Of a DNA stretch of 8,986 nt, positions 6,625 through 8,986 are shown piece after piece. The translations under genes and the position numbers were made by a program. How positions within the stretch are numbered: position 1 is the stretch's first letter; the number at the start of each line of letters is the position of its first letter. The notes below the pieces were generated by a model. It had not been told where the DNA came from, searched no databases, and saw only the letters and a program-made list of their open reading frames with translations. Origin of the DNA: an uncultured Pseudomonadota bacterium (lineage in GTDB: Bacteria > SAR324 > NAC60-12). The stretch is from assembly GCA_913056375.1 (NCBI GenBank), contig CAJXNF010000090.1:1-8986 (forward strand). Direction: 5' to 3'.

Positions 6625-8004
6625 ATGTCGCTGCAGCTTCAACCACAACCCACACCGCTTGATTGGCCAAGTGCTCTAGAACACTTGCGCGAGGTGCTAC
6701 CACGCTGGCAGCATCGCAATCAAAGTCCTATTCTTCAACTCTGTATTCCGATTGCAGAACCAGATCCTCTTGAGTGGCTTGAACATCAAGAAGGAGCTAC
6801 TCGTATTTATTGGTCAGACCGAGAACACCAATTCCAATTGGCGGGATTGGGTTCTGCGCTTCAGATAGAGGGCTCTACCGATGAGGTGATGCAGAAAGTA
6901 TCTGGATGGCAGAAGCTCGTTCCTCCCAACACTGCCTTTCTTGGTGGCATACCATTCCACAACTCAACCAAGGAAACTGAGCGGTGTGGCAGCTTTCAAC
7001 AAGCTGCCTTTGTGTTACCATTTCTGATGGTTCAACAAGACTCAAATGGTAGTTTTCTCTGGGTGCATCTTGCTCAAAACATTGAAGGCGCTGCGACAAC
7101 ACAAGAGCTGTTTGACTTATTGGCCCGTTTAAAGTTCCCCTCAAACCCGCGACTATTTGACAGCCAGAGAATCAGTATTGTTGAGAGGAATGACGCTCCC
7201 AATTTGGTTGATTGGAGTCATTCGGTCGAATCAGCCCTCAGCCAAATTCGAGCTAGTCACTGCGAAAAAATTGTCTTGGCTCGGCAATCCCATTTCCAAT
7301 TGAACAAAAGCCCTGATCCCTTCGATCTGCTGAATCAACTCCGCCAACAAGCACCCCATGCCTACCACTTTGGCTGGCAGGATTCGCAAGGTCCGGCATT
7401 TTTGAGCATCACACCTGAAAGATTATTCAAAAGGAAGCGCCAAAACCTGGAAAGTGAGGCCCTGGCAGGCACTAGACCAAGAGGACAGAACGCATATCAT
7501 GATGAACAGTTGACCCACGAGTTGTTCCACGACACGAAAGAAGTTCGGGAACATCTTGTTGTTTTGCGCTTCATGGAAGAACGCTTCTCAGAACATTGTC
7601 GAGTAGTGGAAAGGCTCTCTCATCTTGAACCCCTCAGACTGAAGCATGTTCAACATTTGCAAAGTCGTCTGCAAGGACGACTGCTGGATGAAGTGACAGA
7701 CGCTCAGCTTCTTTCCTCGCTACATCCAACACCTGCTGTATGTGGATTACCTCAAGCAGTATCCAGAACTCAAATCAACAACTTGGAATCATTTGACCGT
7801 GGCTGGTACGCAGGCCCTGTTGGTTATGTCAGCAAGCAGCAAAGTGAGTTTGCGGTCGGTATTCGTTCCGGAGTATTGGAGGGAGACTCTCTGACAGTAT
7901 ATACAGGTGCAGGCATTGTTGAAGGTTCTGATCCAGACCGTGAATGGCAAGAGCTAGATCACAAACTCCGTAGCTGGGAGGCCCTGCTCGGAAATCCTTC
8001 ATGA
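6625..8004 (+). CDS. menF: Isochorismate synthase MenF
   Basis: A 459-residue chorismate-utilising enzyme that converts chorismate to isochorismate with Mg2+, the entry step of menaquinone synthesis. The conserved catalytic half runs from about residue 195 to the end: EKIVLAR with general-base Lys215, SITPERLF with Glu265 (the position of the general acid in MenF/EntC), ESEALAGTRPRG (276-287), SSLHPTPAVCGLPQ (364-377), WYAGPVGYVS (394-403) and YTGAGIVEGSDPDREW (426-441), which supplies metal-binding glutamates. The divergent N-terminal half (residues 1-190) is normal for the family. MenF is preferred over the siderophore enzyme EntC because menD follows directly with a four-base overlap (ATGA), implying translational coupling. 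No Shine-Dalgarno sequence is seen before the ATG at 6625. Confidence 0.95.
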   Translation: MSLQLQPQPTPLDWPSALEHLREVLPRWQHRNQSPILQLCIPIAEPDPLEWLEHQEGATRIYWSDREHQFQLAGLGSALQIEGSTDEVMQKVSGWQKLVPPNTAFLGGIPFHNSTKETERCGSFQQAAFVLPFLMVQQDSNGSFLWVHLAQNIEGAATTQELFDLLARLKFPSNPRLFDSQRISIVERNDAPNLVDWSHSVESALSQIRASHCEKIVLARQSHFQLNKSPDPFDLLNQLRQQAPHAYHFGWQDSQGPAFLSITPERLFKRKRQNLESEALAGTRPRGQNAYHDEQLTHELFHDTKEVREHLVVLRFMEERFSEHCRVVERLSHLEPLRLKHVQHLQSRLQGRLLDEVTDAQLLSSLHPTPAVCGLPQAVSRTQINNLESFDRGWYAGPVGYVSKQQSEFAVGIRSGVLEGDSLTVYTGAGIVEGSDPDREWQELDHKLRSWEALLGNPS

Positions 8005-8986
8005 CCCCCAATGAGTGTTTGAGCTATTGGTTGATTGAAGAGCTGGTGGCTCAAGGCATCACACAATTCTGTATCTCACCCGGTTCTCGTTCCACTCCTT
8101 TGACAGTTGCTGCTGCTCGACATCCTCAAGCAAACACCCAAATCTTTCTAGATGAGCGGGCAGCTGCCTATTTTGCACTAGGCTGGGCTCGTGCTACAGA
8201 TCAAGCAGCAGTCTTGATTTGCACCTCAGGGACAGCTGGAGCCAATTACTACCCAGCGATAATTGAAGCCAGTGTGGAACACCTACCCTTGTTGGCAATT
8301 ACTGCAGACCGACCACCAGAATTACAACAAACTGGGGCCAATCAAACAGTTGATCAAAATCGACTTTTTGGTAGTCATACTCGCTGGTTTTATGATCCAG
8401 GATGCCCAGATCAAACTTTACAAGAGAGTACTGTCAAGTCATGGGCTGCCCAAGCCGTTCTGCGAAGTGCTTACCCAGATCCAGGTCCAGTTCATCTGAA
8501 CATACCTTTTCGTGAACCATTCCTAGCTGATAACGAACCCAGCCTTCCGAAAGTAACCTCACCAAATTTTCAACTAGGTATCCCACGCCAAACAATGGCT
8601 AAGGAAGATTTACAAGTTCTTCGTCAGATCCTGAAGGCAGACCGTGGATTGGTCACCCTTGGAGAGCTCCCAGTTCGTGCTCAGTCCTCAGTGGGGAATT
8701 TTTTAGAAAAACTGAACTGGCCGGTTTTTGCGGACACCACCTCTGGGTTTCGGTTTGGAAACTTAACTCAACGCGTAGATCTGGCTGATCAACTCTTGCT
8801 TCAGGATCATTGGCGCAAGGCTGAACCAGAAGTTTGGATTCATCTAGGAAATCAATTCGTCTCAAAACGCTGGCTGCAATGGTGGCAAGACTGCAATTCA
8901 ACTCGTAAGATCGTCATCACGAATCATCCTGAGAGACAGATACCGTCTCAACGTTCTCATTGGCGTTTGCAAATGGACTGGGAGGC
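8001..8986 (+). CDS. menD: MenD (SEPHCHC synthase), cut by the right window edge
   Basis: A ThDP- and Mg2+-dependent enzyme that joins 2-oxoglutarate-derived succinic semialdehyde to isochorismate, giving 2-succinyl-5-enolpyruvyl-6-hydroxy-3-cyclohexene-1-carboxylate, step two of menaquinone synthesis. The frame stays open for 328 codons to the window edge, about 60% of the usual ~556 residues. Visible motifs: CISPGSRSTPL with Ser29-Arg30, FLDERAAAYFALG with Glu52 (the ThDP-activating glutamate), CTSGTAGANYYPAIIEA, and ITADRPPELQQTGANQ with Arg104 and Gln115. Each falls exactly three residues before the corresponding E. coli position (Ser32/Arg33, Glu55, Arg107, Gln118). This supports the ATG at 8001, which overlaps the menF stop in ATGA. 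What is present is the pyrimidine-binding domain and most of the central domain; the diphosphate-binding domain lies outside. Confidence 0.95.
   Translation, partial: MTPNECLSYWLIEELVAQGITQFCISPGSRSTPLTVAAARHPQANTQIFLDERAAAYFALGWARATDQAAVLICTSGTAGANYYPAIIEASVEHLPLLAITADRPPELQQTGANQTVDQNRLFGSHTRWFYDPGCPDQTLQESTVKSWAAQAVLRSAYPDPGPVHLNIPFREPFLADNEPSLPKVTSPNFQLGIPRQTMAKEDLQVLRQILKADRGLVTLGELPVRAQSSVGNFLEKLNWPVFADTTSGFRFGNLTQRVDLADQLLLQDHWRKAEPEVWIHLGNQFVSKRWLQWWQDCNSTRKIVITNHPERQIPSQRSHWRLQMDWE

Noticed and set aside
8263..8499. 78-residue plus-strand open frame near the right end
   Set aside because: It is a shadow frame within menD, whose own frame is open and carries every expected catalytic motif.
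1..8986. Search for mobile elements, CRISPR repeats, tRNA genes, toxin-antitoxin pairs or a phage-defence cluster
   Set aside because: No terminal inverted repeats, transposase, regularly spaced repeats, cloverleaf, or defence-type domains are visible; the genes are mostly recognisable housekeeping or metabolic families.

Overview
The window holds seven protein-coding loci plus the 5' fragment of an eighth, in two divergent blocks that meet near position 3078. There is no rRNA, tRNA, CRISPR array or insertion sequence that I can see. The DNA is slightly AT-rich and the genes are closely packed, typical of a bacterial chromosome. The proteins look proteobacterial, but their affinities are mixed. 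The menF-menD order, the ArsR-type regulator and the membrane-anchored thioredoxin resemble gammaproteobacterial genes. The TypA sequence reads more like the alpha/delta (or SAR324-like) type. These affinities are inferred from remembered family patterns, not from a search.

Minus-strand block (about 3070 down to 196): a membrane-anchored thioredoxin-fold protein, then a 342-residue soluble protein with a coiled coil and two PAS domains but no output domain, then a DegT/DnrJ/EryC1-type PLP aminotransferase of the nucleotide-sugar kind. The aminotransferase lacks its usual C-terminal 25-35 residues. It runs directly into the plus-strand 5' fragment of an ArsR-family regulator (57 to about 224), which lacks the second half of its DNA-binding domain. 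Two convergent genes have both lost their 3' ends at one breakpoint near 208-224. This is the most unusual structure in the window, and is either a natural deletion or an assembly/amplification chimera.

Plus-strand block (3086 to the right edge): typA/bipA, encoding a ribosome-associated GTPase; a DASH-type cryptochrome/photolyase; menF (isochorismate synthase); and menD, which overlaps menF by four bases and is cut by the window end. menF and menD catalyse the first two committed steps from chorismate to menaquinone, so the organism probably makes menaquinone.

Regulatory signals are sparse. There is a possible operator dyad upstream of the ArsR fragment, a sigma70-like promoter with a perfect 12-bp palindrome in its spacer upstream of the PAS gene, and a hairpin after typA that may be a terminator. 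Several genes (typA, the DASH gene, menF) have no recognisable Shine-Dalgarno sequence. I do not find a clearly undescribed multi-gene system here.
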